In this document: piece after piece, positions 41,031-50,121 of the stretch
Position numbering within the stretch: position 1 is the first letter of the stretch
Layout: every line of letters begins with the position of its first letter
Assembly: GCA_937957975.1 (NCBI GenBank)
Contig: CALFFK010000009.1
Location: forward strand, 1-64,000
Length of the DNA: 64,000 bases
DNA from: an uncultured Neomegalonema sp.
Lineage (GTDB): Bacteria > Pseudomonadota > Alphaproteobacteria > Rhodobacterales > Rhodobacteraceae
Direction of reading: 5' to 3'
Translations under genes and position numbers: made by a program
Notes under the pieces: generated by a model
What the model was told of the DNA's origin: nothing
The model's database searches: none
The model's input: only the letters and a program-made list of their open reading frames with translations

Positions 41031-42899
41031 TCAGAACTCGTCGTGTTTGGACGCATCGTCGATGGCCTCGGGGATCACATCAAGCGGCATACCGGTGCCT
41101 CGGTGCTTGTTCGACACCCCTGGGAATCTGATCGGATTTGCGGGGTGGAAGACGCCGGGGACTTGTTCAATCGCCCGCTTCCATGAGCCGTTTGCCCACT
41201 TCGTCCCGGTATAGACACGGTCGATGGCAGTCGAACCATTGCGGATGACGACACCTTGCGACCCATCCCTGTGCCATATTCGCATCTCATATTTCGCAAG
41301 GATGCGTTGGCTGTCGCGCATCGCATCAGGCTTCTGTCCGCTCTGTACAGCGGCCACCTCCTTGGCGATCCAATGACCGAGTGGCATATCTCCACCTTCC
41401 TCCCCACGAACAGGATGCGCGAACAGGTGGTTGAGACATTCCATCGGGTCGTTGCGTTCATGGGCTTGACCATGGCGGCGGATGGTTTCCCCGTAAGTCT
41501 CGACCCAATCCTCAGCTTCCATTTCGGTCGGAGAGCACCCGTTGAGCGCAACGAATGCGCCTCCAAGCAGTGTCGCGATGTTGAGGCGGTGGCGGCTGTC
41601 GAGCAAGGGCATGACCTTGCGGAATACGGCGATAGCGTCGATGATTTCGTCGGCCTTGGACACGACATACCCGCACCAATCAGGGCCAAGTGGTTCAAAG
41701 TATTGCCGCTCTCCCTCAATGTAAGCTCCAGTTTCCGGATCGTTATCATGCGCTGTGAGTGGCAATATTAGAAACCGCGTCGCATCCGCTGGTGCCATGC
41801 CAACAACGTTGATGGCCGAGAGCATGAGCATCGTCTTGATGTTGAACTGCATTGCGTTGCCTTCCGGCGTTCCCCGCAAAACTGGGGAATCGGAAGAATA
41901 GGCGCTGCGTGCGAGCCGGATCATGGAGTTCAGGCGATTTCCATTCTGATCCGTCTCGAACTCGTCGATGATGACGGGGAGTGCATCGGGTCCGATGCTC
42001 TGGCGGATACCTGCCTCGGTACTCTGCCCATCTGCGCCCACGCAAAGCGGGGTCAATATGTTACGCACAAGATCATGCAGCGTCGTTTTGCCGGAGTTTG
42101 GCGGCCCGTAAAGGAACAGGTGAGGTCGGACGCCCAATGCACCGCAAATCACTGCAGCAACCATCCAGCCAAGAAACAAGTTCGCGTCGGCAGGATCGCG
42201 CCATGGGAATTTCTGGAAGAGCTTATCAAGACGCTCGACATCGAATTCAGCACCTCGATGGGTCTTGAGCGGTTCGAAGCAGAGGTAAGAATGCTCCGAG
42301 TCCTGATCAACATGCTCGCCTAGATTCACGACGATAGAGCCACGTTCCCGCCAGACGCCGCGCCCCCGTATTTTGCTCGCGTTGAAGGGGCCCTCGTCTT
42401 TGCTGGATTGAATTAGCGCCTCGCCTGCCGCCATGGCGTTGAGACCGCCCTTGCTCGTTGGAAATTGCCCTATCCAGAATTGCGAAGGGGCAAGTCCGAT
42501 CAGATATTGTCCTGAGAGCAATTGCTGAGGGGAGGCCGAGATAATTATGTTGCGGTCCCGATCCAGCAACGCGAAATTGCCGTTGGACTGGTAACCCAAC
42601 GGGACGGGTCCTTTATCGCCGGGGCCATATGCTCCGGCTTTCTTGTTCAGATGCAGCCCCTTCTTAACTCCGCTTTCGACCATCTCGGGCACTTCGCGCA
42701 GCGTGTCGCCCGAATAACCTTCGGGCAGGCAGCTTTCGATGAGGCCTTTGATGAATTCCGGATCTTGCGAATGGGGCAGCATGAAATTAACCGCCTTCAT
42801 CGCTGGATCATGGGTGCTTTCGCCCGAGAATAGGTCGAGTGCGTGCGGATTCGTGAGCCCTGCTTCGACCAAGGTCAATTGGGTGGGTTTCATGGTCAT
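41031..42899 (-). CDS. AAA+ replicative helicase-like protein of the element
   Basis: A 622-residue P-loop protein. Walker A is LFLYGPPNSGKTTLHDL (about 265), Walker B is LPVIIDEFETDQNG (about 310), and sensor-type residues follow (LMLSAINVVGMAPADATRFL). The N-terminal 90 residues (HDPAMKAVNFMLPHSQDPEF) resemble primase-C-terminal helical domains. The start overlaps the PrimPol stop by 4 bp (ATGA), so both act together. Such PrimPol plus SF3/DUF927-like ATPase pairs replicate phage satellites and plasmids. The product is expected to unwind an element origin, perhaps one of the G-rich hairpins flanking this operon. Confidence 0.8.
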   Translation of the reverse strand: MTMKPTQLTLVEAGLTNPHALDLFSGESTHDPAMKAVNFMLPHSQDPEFIKGLIESCLPEGYSGDTLREVPEMVESGVKKGLHLNKKAGAYGPGDKGPVPLGYQSNGNFALLDRDRNIIISASPQQLLSGQYLIGLAPSQFWIGQFPTSKGGLNAMAAGEALIQSSKDEGPFNASKIRGRGVWRERGSIVVNLGEHVDQDSEHSYLCFEPLKTHRGAEFDVERLDKLFQKFPWRDPADANLFLGWMVAAVICGALGVRPHLFLYGPPNSGKTTLHDLVRNILTPLCVGADGQSTEAGIRQSIGPDALPVIIDEFETDQNGNRLNSMIRLARSAYSSDSPVLRGTPEGNAMQFNIKTMLMLSAINVVGMAPADATRFLILPLTAHDNDPETGAYIEGERQYFEPLGPDWCGYVVSKADEIIDAIAVFRKVMPLLDSRHRLNIATLLGGAFVALNGCSPTEMEAEDWVETYGETIRRHGQAHERNDPMECLNHLFAHPVRGEEGGDMPLGHWIAKEVAAVQSGQKPDAMRDSQRILAKYEMRIWHRDGSQGVVIRNGSTAIDRVYTGTKWANGSWKRAIEQVPGVFHPANPIRFPGVSNKHRGTGMPLDVIPEAIDDASKHDEF

Positions 42900-43423
42900 A
42901 CCTCGATGATGGTGAGTGAATTGAAATCGGTGTCGAGCAGGGGAGTGCCGACCCAGCGATATGCTGCATTGGTGTCCGGATGGATCGTCGGCGGGATGAC
43001 GCAGAACGCACCATCGCCGAGGAGCTCACCGATTGAGAACTTGTCGCCCTGTTCAGACTTGACCCAGAGTTTCCGCGTCTTGAGCGTCTCGGTCAGCCTG
43101 ACGAAATAGGCGATGCCTTTGCTACCGATGCGCCCGCAAGGCGGATTGCCGAGAAGGAATTTCGCCGGTCGGATGTATCGGTCATCATCGATGTCGAGCA
43201 CGGCGAGCTTGGTACCGTCTGCGAACTCGGTTCCGAGACGCAGGCCGATGCCGTATTTTGGGTACTTGCTGGCCCACCCGCCAAGCTCGGCCACGCCGAA
43301 TTCGGCATCCGGCTTTGCCCACTCTTTGATCTTGCAGGCCTTTGTTCCGGGTTTGACGGGGCGGGGCTCATATCCAGCATCCCGGTACCGTTGCGCCCAA
43401 TGTTCGAACACTGGATCACTCAT
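42896..43423 (-). CDS. PrimPol-type DNA primase/polymerase domain protein
   Basis: A 175-residue protein consisting of a bifunctional primase-polymerase domain: GYEPRPVKPGTKACKIKEWA at the start, the catalytic Asp pair in LAVLDIDDDRY (about 70), GSKGIAYFVRL (about 105) and GAFCVIPPTIHPDTNAAYRW (about 145-160). It makes primers for replication of the element. The ATG at 43423 overlaps the AlpA-like stop by 8 bp. The protein is the minimal PrimPol domain; the ATPase is encoded separately by the next gene. Confidence 0.85.
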   Translation of the reverse strand: MSDPVFEHWAQRYRDAGYEPRPVKPGTKACKIKEWAKPDAEFGVAELGGWASKYPKYGIGLRLGTEFADGTKLAVLDIDDDRYIRPAKFLLGNPPCGRIGSKGIAYFVRLTETLKTRKLWVKSEQGDKFSIGELLGDGAFCVIPPTIHPDTNAAYRWVGTPLLDTDFNSLTIIEV

Positions 43424-43637
43424 CGCCCGACCCTCCATTGCCCGACGCAGTGACGACGGCTTGAATTTCGGACAGGCGAACGAGAACGCGGCTCGAAAAT
43501 GGCTGATATGACGGGACAAGCCCGCCCTTCACAGCACGGCGAAGGGTGTAGACGGGGACGCCAAGAGCGCTTGCCGCCTTTGGGATCGTGAGCAGGGGCT
43601 GCTCACCCAGTGCCTTTTGGGGGATGATTTCTTCCAT
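43416..43637 (-). CDS. AlpA/excisionase-like HTH protein
   Basis: A 73-residue protein with a MerR/AlpA-type helix-turn-helix (PLLTIPKAASALGVPVYTLR, then AVKGGLVPSYQPFSSRVLVR). It starts at 43637 with GAGGAG upstream. AlpA-like proteins control integrase genes or direct excision. Being coupled to the replication genes, it may switch the element between integrated and replicating states. Confidence 0.75.
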   Translation of the reverse strand: MEEIIPQKALGEQPLLTIPKAASALGVPVYTLRRAVKGGLVPSYQPFSSRVLVRLSEIQAVVTASGNGGSGDE

Positions 43638-43732
43638 TGGAAAGCTCCTCAAATTGATGGAGCCTCCCAATAGTCACACAGATTCGATTTGGTCGAAGGA
43701 CTCAAATCACTGATATAAATCCCTGAAGCGTT

Positions 43733-44389
43733 TCATGGCCGAGTTGTGGGCTCGACCTGTTCGATATCGACCCGGACACCGGCCTCAGAGAGCAGGCACA
43801 ATCCGGTTTTGAGTTTCTCAATATTTTGAAGCCGTGTGGGATCATAATTGCGGTCATCGGTCGTCACGCGCGACAACCATATATCCCTGTCCTTTGTGAA
43901 TTTTCGCGTCAGAATCTTTATGTGGCTTTCAGCATCTAGGATCCGCCCGTCGAGATGCTCCGCCCCGAAATCTTTGTGTACTTCACGGACAATGGGTTTC
44001 AGCGGTACGGTTCCATTGGGCCACTGCCCCTCGGCATACAGTGCTTCATGATACCGGTAGGCTATTTCCATCAACATGGCGCTGTCATCATCAATTGGAC
44101 GACCTTTTGATGCAGATGTTCCCGTGATTTTGCGGCAAATCTCGCGCGTGAGAACGGCTACACCCCGTTCATCTAAATCTGTATGGTGCGCCGCAACAAG
44201 GGCGCGCAGGACCTGAAGCAATGGCGCATCGTACTCGCGCCCATGCCCTGCAATGATATCGTCAGGATCGAGACTGCCGTCTTTCCCGCCCCAAACGACA
44301 TCGGTGTGGTCAAAATTCCCTGCACCAACTCGTGGAGTATCCGGGGGAAGGCGCTTTAGGTATTCAGGAACATTTTCTGGATCGCTCAT
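43733..44389 (-). CDS. Hypothetical protein, first gene of the replication operon
   Basis: A 218-residue soluble protein (MSDPENVPEYLKRLPPDTPR) without a recognised domain. The central part is helical (APLLQVLRALVAAHHTDLDE, IAYRYHEALYAEGQWPNGTV). It starts at 44389 behind AGGTAGGAC. It lies 95 bp upstream of the AlpA-like gene on the same strand. It could be a replication accessory or regulatory protein of the element. Confidence 0.6.
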   Translation of the reverse strand: MSDPENVPEYLKRLPPDTPRVGAGNFDHTDVVWGGKDGSLDPDDIIAGHGREYDAPLLQVLRALVAAHHTDLDERGVAVLTREICRKITGTSASKGRPIDDDSAMLMEIAYRYHEALYAEGQWPNGTVPLKPIVREVHKDFGAEHLDGRILDAESHIKILTRKFTKDRDIWLSRVTTDDRNYDPTRLQNIEKLKTGLCLLSEAGVRVDIEQVEPTTRP

Positions 44390-45076
44390 ATGTCCTACCT
44401 GTGTCGTCACATGTGAGGCGACCTTCATTCAGAGAACGCCAATAATCAGATTTCGCTGCGGACCCAGATCATAACGCCGCCGCGTCGATGAGCCCAAGCA
44501 GGATTTGATGGTGGGTACGATGGGACGGGACGGACATATATAGAGTAGGGCATGGGGAGGTATCGTCATCGCTGCCGTCCCGATACCCGATAGGCGTCCC
44601 ATCGCCAGCGTCCCGCATCATCTTGTTCCATGTGTTCCGTGTCCTCCGGAGACCGGAGACCAGCAGTGAGACGGTTGAGAGATGCGGGGTCATCGACGCG
44701 CCCCGACGAGTCCAGTAAATATGTGGAACACACGGAACAAATGACGCGTCAGCAGCACGACCGTTTGCCACCATCGCGGTGCTACATTTTCAGGGATTTA
44801 TCGACGGTGGAGAAGAGCGCATCTTCACCGTTCGGCGGATGCTTCGCGCGTCGAAAACATGGGGCGTCGCTCAGATGTGTCGCTACGATTCTGCGCTGAA
44901 CATCGGTTATTATCTCTACATGATCGCAAACTCTTTTCAGTTCTGCATGCTGACCTCGCCATACAGAATGATTAGCGAATTACAGAAATTAGCGCAGCGA
45001 CATAAAATGCCCGGCTACCATGCCAGAACATGAAAAAGAAGCGCGGGGTCCACTCTGCGCGAGGGAGGAGAAACCG
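44390..45076. other. Gene-poor region between replication module and cargo
   Basis: 687 bp without a convincing gene. TGGGTACGATGGGACGGGAC at 44512 nearly matches the inverted copy at 41009-41028, so the replication operon is bracketed. TGTTCCATGTGTTCCGT (44624-44640) and TGTGGAACACACGGAACA (44722-44739) form an inverted pair built of TGTTCC units. The right half holds the promoter of the solute-binding-protein gene. A weak ORF at 44779-45033 has no protein-like features. Confidence 0.5.
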
Positions 45077-46672
45077 ATGAATCATCTCGATAAGCTGTCC
45101 AGAGACCTCGCGACGGGCAGGACCGACCGACGAGGCTTTATGCAGGGCGCGCTCGCGCTCGGCCTCGGTGTTCCGGCGGCCAGCGCCATTGTCAGCAAGG
45201 TCGAAGCGGCAATGCCGAAGAAGGGCGGAATGCTGCGAGCCGGTCTGGCCGGAGCCAGCACGAGCGAGAGCTACGACCCCGCCACCTACGTCTCGATCTT
45301 CCAGCAGATGGGCCTGAACTTCGCGGTCCAGAACAACCTGACCGAGGTGAACGAAAACAGCGAGATCATCCCCGAACTTGCCGAAAGCTTCGAGGCGAGT
45401 GCCGATGCGAAGACCTGGGAATTCAAGCTGCGCAGGGGCGTCGAATTCCACAATGGGAAGACGTTCGAGGCCGAGGACGTGCTCGCCTCGCTCAACCACC
45501 ATCGCGGCGACGATTCCGAATCCGCCGCAAAGCCGCTGCTGGCCGCCATCGAGGAGATGCGGGCCGAGGACAAGCATACGGTCGTGTTCAAACTGGCCGA
45601 GGGCAATGCCGACTTTCCCTTCGTAATGAACGACTATCACCTGCCGATGTGCCCGTCGAAAGATGGAAAAATCATTTACGAGGACGGCGCGATCGGCACC
45701 GGCGGCTATGTTATGGAGGAGCACGAGCCGGGCGTGCGCATGGAGCTGCGCCGCAACCCGAACTACTTCAAGGGCGACGCGCGCGCCCATTTCGAGGAGG
45801 TGGAGCTGATCGGCATCGCCGACGTAACCGCGCGCCAGAACGCGCTCATCACCGGCGAGATCGACGTGATGAACCGGGTCGATATCAAGACCGCCGGGCT
45901 TCTGGCTCGCAACAAGTCCATCGAGATCGACGAGGTGACGGGAACGCAGCACTACACGATCCCGATGGATACCCGCGCCGCACCCTTCGACGATAACAAT
46001 GTGCGCCTCGCCCTCAAATACGCCATCGACCGCGAGAAGATGGTCGAAACCATCCTTCAGGGCCACGGCAAGGTCGGCAACGACCACCCCATTGCCCCGG
46101 CGAACCAGTATTACGCGGGCGATCTGGAACAGCGGGTCTACGATCCCGACAAGGCGAAGTTCCATCTGAAGAAAGCCGGTATGGATTCCCTGTCGCTCGA
46201 CCTGCACGCGGCCAATGCGGCCTTCGAGGGCGCAATCGATACCGCCGTCCTCTACAAGGAGCACGCGGCGAAAGCGGGCATCGACATCAACGTCGTCCGC
46301 GCGCCGAATGACGGCTACTGGTCGAATACCTGGATGAAGAAGCCCTGGACCATGAGCTACTGGGGTGGTCGCCCGACCGAGGACTGGATGTTCTCTGTGG
46401 CCTATGTCGCAGGCGGCGACTGGAACGAGACATTCTGGAGCAACGACCGCTTCATGGAGCTGCTCAAGGCCGCCCGCGCAGAACTCGACGGCGACAAGCG
46501 CCGCCAGATGTATCGCGAGATGCAGATGATCGTGCGCGATGACGGCGGCGCGGTCGTACCGATGTACGCCAACTACATCGACGCCCACTCCAAGAAGCTG
46601 GCCCACGGCCCGCTCGCCAAGAACTGGGAACTCGACGGATGGAAGATGGTCGAACGCTGGTGGTTCGCGTAA
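45077..46672 (+). CDS. Tat-exported ABC solute-binding protein (SBP_bac_5 family)
   Basis: A 531-residue periplasmic binding protein of the peptide/nickel/opine class. The N-terminus has a twin-arginine signal (TDRRGFMQGALALGLGVPAA). The family signature region is AVQNNLTEVNENSEIIPELA with WEFKLRRGVEFHNGKTFEAE (about 85-150). GGGAGGAG precedes the ATG at 45077. No permease or ATPase genes follow, so it is an orphan receptor that needs a transporter encoded elsewhere. It is the first cargo gene, convergent with the LysR gene. The ligand may be the substrate of the ligase/cupin operon. Confidence 0.88.
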   Translation: MNHLDKLSRDLATGRTDRRGFMQGALALGLGVPAASAIVSKVEAAMPKKGGMLRAGLAGASTSESYDPATYVSIFQQMGLNFAVQNNLTEVNENSEIIPELAESFEASADAKTWEFKLRRGVEFHNGKTFEAEDVLASLNHHRGDDSESAAKPLLAAIEEMRAEDKHTVVFKLAEGNADFPFVMNDYHLPMCPSKDGKIIYEDGAIGTGGYVMEEHEPGVRMELRRNPNYFKGDARAHFEEVELIGIADVTARQNALITGEIDVMNRVDIKTAGLLARNKSIEIDEVTGTQHYTIPMDTRAAPFDDNNVRLALKYAIDREKMVETILQGHGKVGNDHPIAPANQYYAGDLEQRVYDPDKAKFHLKKAGMDSLSLDLHAANAAFEGAIDTAVLYKEHAAKAGIDINVVRAPNDGYWSNTWMKKPWTMSYWGGRPTEDWMFSVAYVAGGDWNETFWSNDRFMELLKAARAELDGDKRRQMYREMQMIVRDDGGAVVPMYANYIDAHSKKLAHGPLAKNWELDGWKMVERWWFA

Positions 46673-46688
46673 ACGATCTGGCGGCGGT

Positions 46689-47600
46689 TCACACGGCGAA
46701 CCGCCGCATCGTCGGATCCGCCCCGACTTCCGCGAATAGCCATTCCAGCAACAGGTCGAGCCGGGGATTGGCGTTTCGCTGCTTCAATGTCGCCAAATAC
46801 CATCTGCCCGGCTCCGGCGTTGCAATATCGAAGGGTCTGACCAGCCGCCCTCTTTCAAGATCGCGCGCACAGAAGGGTGCTCTGGCGATGCAGACGCCCC
46901 GCCGTTTCAGCGCCGCTTCGCGCACCAACGGATAATTGTCGAAGACCGGCCCGAATTCCATTGCGTCGCGGTCCAGACCCGCCGCATCCAGCCAGCAATC
47001 CCAGTCCTCCGGCTCGTTCCATGTGCTCGGCACACGTAGCAGCGGGACGCCGTTCAGAGCGGCTTTGTCGGTGCCATCAAGAAACTCCGACGCGCAGACC
47101 GGAAAAATGTCGGTCTCGAAGAACGGCGTATAGTCGAAACGCTCGTCGAAGGGTGGCCCGTTGAAAACGCCGACATCGAAGCGGTGGATATCGTAATCCC
47201 CGTCCTCGAAAGACGATGTGATCCGCACGCGGATATCAGGATGGGCCTGCAGGAAATCCGCGAGCCGGGGCTGAAGCCACATCGTATTGAAGCTGGCGTA
47301 GGACTGAACGAGCAGGACATCTGGTTCATCCGGCGCCTGAATCCGCTGCGTCGCCTTGAGGATGCTCTGGATGCTCTCGCGGATCGACGGATAGTATTGC
47401 TCACCGGCGGAAGTCAGGGCGACAGACCGGCTGGTGCGTTCGAGCAACCGTACGCCGATGGAGTCTTCAAGCGCCTTGATCTGATGACTGACGGCGGCAT
47501 GAGTGACGCATAATTCGCTGGCGGCCTTGCGAAAGCTCTTGTGGCGTGCGACGGCCTCGAAAGCGCGCAGGGAGACAAGGGTGGGTATGCGGGTTATCAA
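46689..47600 (-). CDS. LysR-type regulator (GcvA-like)
   Basis: A 303-residue LysR protein with N-terminal HTH (LVSLRAFEAVARHKSFRKAA, VTHAAVSHQIKALEDSIGVR) and an effector domain of the GcvA type (FDVGVFNGPPFDERFDYTPF). It is divergent from the ligase operon with a 203-bp gap, the classical arrangement for a LysR activator of the neighbouring catabolic operon. It is convergent with the binding-protein gene. Confidence 0.92.
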   Translation of the reverse strand: MITRIPTLVSLRAFEAVARHKSFRKAASELCVTHAAVSHQIKALEDSIGVRLLERTSRSVALTSAGEQYYPSIRESIQSILKATQRIQAPDEPDVLLVQSYASFNTMWLQPRLADFLQAHPDIRVRITSSFEDGDYDIHRFDVGVFNGPPFDERFDYTPFFETDIFPVCASEFLDGTDKAALNGVPLLRVPSTWNEPEDWDCWLDAAGLDRDAMEFGPVFDNYPLVREAALKRRGVCIARAPFCARDLERGRLVRPFDIATPEPGRWYLATLKQRNANPRLDLLLEWLFAEVGADPTMRRFAV

Positions 47601-47803
47601 GAAACGTCCTTGTCAGAGATCAGCGGTAAGCGTTTCGAGACGATGACCACAACTTCATCAGCGAGTCGAGCCGTTTTGTCGATTGCATGATGGGCATATC
47701 GAACCTCAGGGTATCGGTTAGCGTGTCTTGCCGCTCGGAAATTTCTTTCATTTTTCCCACCGAAGGCGAACCGGCAAATTTGCTTGAAGAAACAGAGGAC
47801 TTC

Positions 47804-49414
47804 ATGCGCATGGTTTCATCCTCCTCCGCACCGGGTGCATACGCCTATCCGTTGCTGATCAAGCAGTTGCTGCTGCGCGCCATGGCGGTGTCCGGCGCGC
47901 AGGAGATCGTCAGCGGCCCGGATTTCAGGATGACCTATGCGCGCTTTGGCGAACGGCTTGGACGCCTCGCCAACGCCCTCGCCAGTCGGGGGGTGCGCGA
48001 AGGAATGCGCGTCGGCGTGATGGACTGGGACACGCACCGCTATCTCGAATGTTTCTTCGCGGTCCCGATGATGGGCGCCGCACTCCACACGATCAATGTG
48101 CGCCTCTCGCCGGCGCAGGTGCTTTATACGATCAACCACGGCAAGCCGGACATCATACTCGTCCACCGCGATTTCATGCCGTTGATCGAGGAGATCAGGC
48201 CGGGTTTCGAGCGCGACGTGATCATCGTCCCCATCGGAGACGGCGAAGGGTATGAAACGCTGATCGACGCCGCCGCGCCCGGTTTCGACTTTCCTGACTT
48301 CGATGAAAACCGCATGGCGACGCTGTTCTACACCACCGGGACGACCGGCGCGCCTAAAGGGGTGAGCTATTCCCATCGTCAGCTTGTCCTGCATACCCTC
48401 GGGCTGGTCGCGGGCTTCGGGGCGGAATCGGGCGATGCAGGCGTGAATCGGAATGACGTCTACATGCCGCTGACGCCGCTGTTTCATGTCCATGGCTGGG
48501 GATTCCCCTATGCGGCCACGATGCTGGGGGTGCGACAGGTCTATCCGGGACGATATGCGCCCGACGCGATATTGCGGCTGATCGCCCGTGAGGGCGTGAC
48601 TTTCTCCCATTGCGTGCCGACTATCCTCGCCACGCTGCTGGATCACCCGGACTGCGCGCGGACCGATCTGAGCCGCTGGAAAGTCATCATCGGCGGCTCG
48701 GCGCTGCCGAGGGGCTTGCAGGACCGGGCCGACGCGGCGGGCATTTCGCTCTGTGCCGCCTATGGCATGTCCGAGACCTGCCCGTTTCTCTCGGTCGCCG
48801 ACCTGAATGGCGGCACGCCCGACTCCCGCGCCCATAGCGGCTATCCCGGTCCGCTCGTCGATATGCGCGTTGTGACGCCGGACATGCGCGACGCGCCACG
48901 GGACGGCGAGACAACGGGCGAAGTCGCGGTGCGCGCCCCGTGGCTGGCGCAAGGCTATCTGGATGACGATGAAGCGTCCGGGGCGCTGTGGAAGGGCGGC
49001 TATCTCCACACCGGCGATGTCGGCTATCTGCGCGCCGATGGTTCGTTGCAGATCACCGACCGACTCAAGGATGTGATCAAGACCGGCGGCGAATGGATTT
49101 CCTCTCTGTCGCTGGAAACCATCGTCTCCACCTGTCCCGGCGTCGAGGAGGTCGCCGCGATCGGGCGACCCGATGAGAAATGGGGCGAAAGGCCGGTACT
49201 GGTCGTGCGATGCACCGAAGGGGCGGACCCGGACCACGTGCGCGAGGCGGCGCTCTCACAAATCCGCGCAAAGGTCGCTGTCGGTGAACTCTCGAAATGG
49301 GCCATCCCCGACGCTGTACTGTTCCGGGAGGCTTTGCCGAGAACCAGCGTCGGCAAACTCGACAAGAAGGCGCTGCGTCAAATCCTTCTTGATGACGCGG
49401 ACGGGACGTCATGA
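47804..49414 (+). CDS. AMP-forming acyl-CoA ligase (DmdB/FadD-like)
   Basis: A 536-residue ANL-superfamily ligase. P-loop: LFYTTGTTGAPKGVSYSHRQ (about 180-200). Other core motifs: AAYGMSETCPF (about 318), GGYLHTGDVGYLRADGSLQI (about 400), DRLKDVIKTGGEWISS (about 422) and the C-terminal Lys in PRTSVGKLDKKAL (about 520). FAVPMMGAALHTINVRLSPA is shared with 3-methylmercaptopropionyl-CoA ligase (DmdB) and medium-chain ligases. I chose the ATG at 47804, with GAGG upstream; an earlier ATG would add 39 unlike residues. The stop overlaps the cupin start by 4 bp. Confidence 0.88.
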   Translation: MRMVSSSSAPGAYAYPLLIKQLLLRAMAVSGAQEIVSGPDFRMTYARFGERLGRLANALASRGVREGMRVGVMDWDTHRYLECFFAVPMMGAALHTINVRLSPAQVLYTINHGKPDIILVHRDFMPLIEEIRPGFERDVIIVPIGDGEGYETLIDAAAPGFDFPDFDENRMATLFYTTGTTGAPKGVSYSHRQLVLHTLGLVAGFGAESGDAGVNRNDVYMPLTPLFHVHGWGFPYAATMLGVRQVYPGRYAPDAILRLIAREGVTFSHCVPTILATLLDHPDCARTDLSRWKVIIGGSALPRGLQDRADAAGISLCAAYGMSETCPFLSVADLNGGTPDSRAHSGYPGPLVDMRVVTPDMRDAPRDGETTGEVAVRAPWLAQGYLDDDEASGALWKGGYLHTGDVGYLRADGSLQITDRLKDVIKTGGEWISSLSLETIVSTCPGVEEVAAIGRPDEKWGERPVLVVRCTEGADPDHVREAALSQIRAKVAVGELSKWAIPDAVLFREALPRTSVGKLDKKALRQILLDDADGTS

Positions 49415-50121
49415 GTGAAAAACAGGCGCGCATCCGGGCGTTGATCGACGCCATCCATCGGTTCATGAAACCGCGCCGCGATACCGCGCCCGGTGTCGAT
49501 ATGCTGCTGCGTCGCCTTGCGGAAACGGATATGCGTGAAAGCGGTTTTCTGGACTTGCCGCCCCACCACTCCCGCCATGACGCCATTCTCACGGACGCCA
49601 TCGGGCGGATCGAAGCGCCCGGCCTGCTTGATATCGCCGCCCGCCTGACTGCGGCTAAAGAAGACCTGACCTGGCGCGAGGACGATAACCGATATTATCC
49701 GCCAGGGGCCGATCTGGGCGAAGGCTACCGACGCTGCAACCTGCACACGCTGCTCATCGGCCCTGACGCCTGCGGCTGGCATCACCCGGATTTCCGCCTC
49801 GGCGTCTTCATGCTCGGGCCGCACACGCTCTACCGCGACCACAACCACGATGCGCCGGAGCTTTATCTGAACCTGGCCCACAGAAGCGGCTGGCGTCTCG
49901 GATCGGGCGGCTGGCGTGATTACCCGGCCGGATCGCTGATCTGGAACGCGGCGGGGGCAGCGCACGCGACAAAGGTCTATGACCATCCGTTCCTGTCGGT
50001 CTTCGCATGGCTTGAAAATGTGAATGCGCCATGCGCCGTCATTCCTCGCGATGATTGGGATGGAATCGAACGGGAATTCGCGCAACACCAGTATCAAGGC
50101 TTGCAAAATGCTATCGACTGA
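49411..50121 (+). CDS. DMSP-lyase-family cupin (DddL/DddQ-like)
   Basis: A 236-residue cupin. The metal site is HNHDAPELYLNLAHRSGWRL (H-x-H-x3-E-x-Y, about 146-160), followed by the second cupin motif YPAGSLIWNAAGAAHATKVY (His about 192). This pattern is that of dimethylsulfoniopropionate lyases of the DddL/DddQ type, which split DMSP into dimethyl sulfide and acrylate. The N-terminal half is helical as in DddL. The ATG overlaps the ligase stop, and its own end overlaps the hydratase gene. Identity to characterised lyases cannot be measured here, so other beta-eliminated substrates remain possible. Confidence 0.75.
   Translation: MSEKQARIRALIDAIHRFMKPRRDTAPGVDMLLRRLAETDMRESGFLDLPPHHSRHDAILTDAIGRIEAPGLLDIAARLTAAKEDLTWREDDNRYYPPGADLGEGYRRCNLHTLLIGPDACGWHHPDFRLGVFMLGPHTLYRDHNHDAPELYLNLAHRSGWRLGSGGWRDYPAGSLIWNAAGAAHATKVYDHPFLSVFAWLENVNAPCAVIPRDDWDGIEREFAQHQYQGLQNAID

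Noticed and set aside
44779-45033. 84-codon plus-strand ORF upstream of the solute-binding-protein gene
   Set aside because: No ribosome site or domain, composition unlike a protein, and it overlaps the likely promoter region of the next gene.
44972-46606. 544-codon minus-strand ORF opposite the solute-binding-protein gene
   Set aside because: Antisense shadow; the plus-strand frame has a Tat signal and family motifs.
47816-49237. 473-codon minus-strand ORF opposite the acyl-CoA ligase
   Set aside because: Shadow of the ligase, whose ANL motifs are complete on the plus strand.
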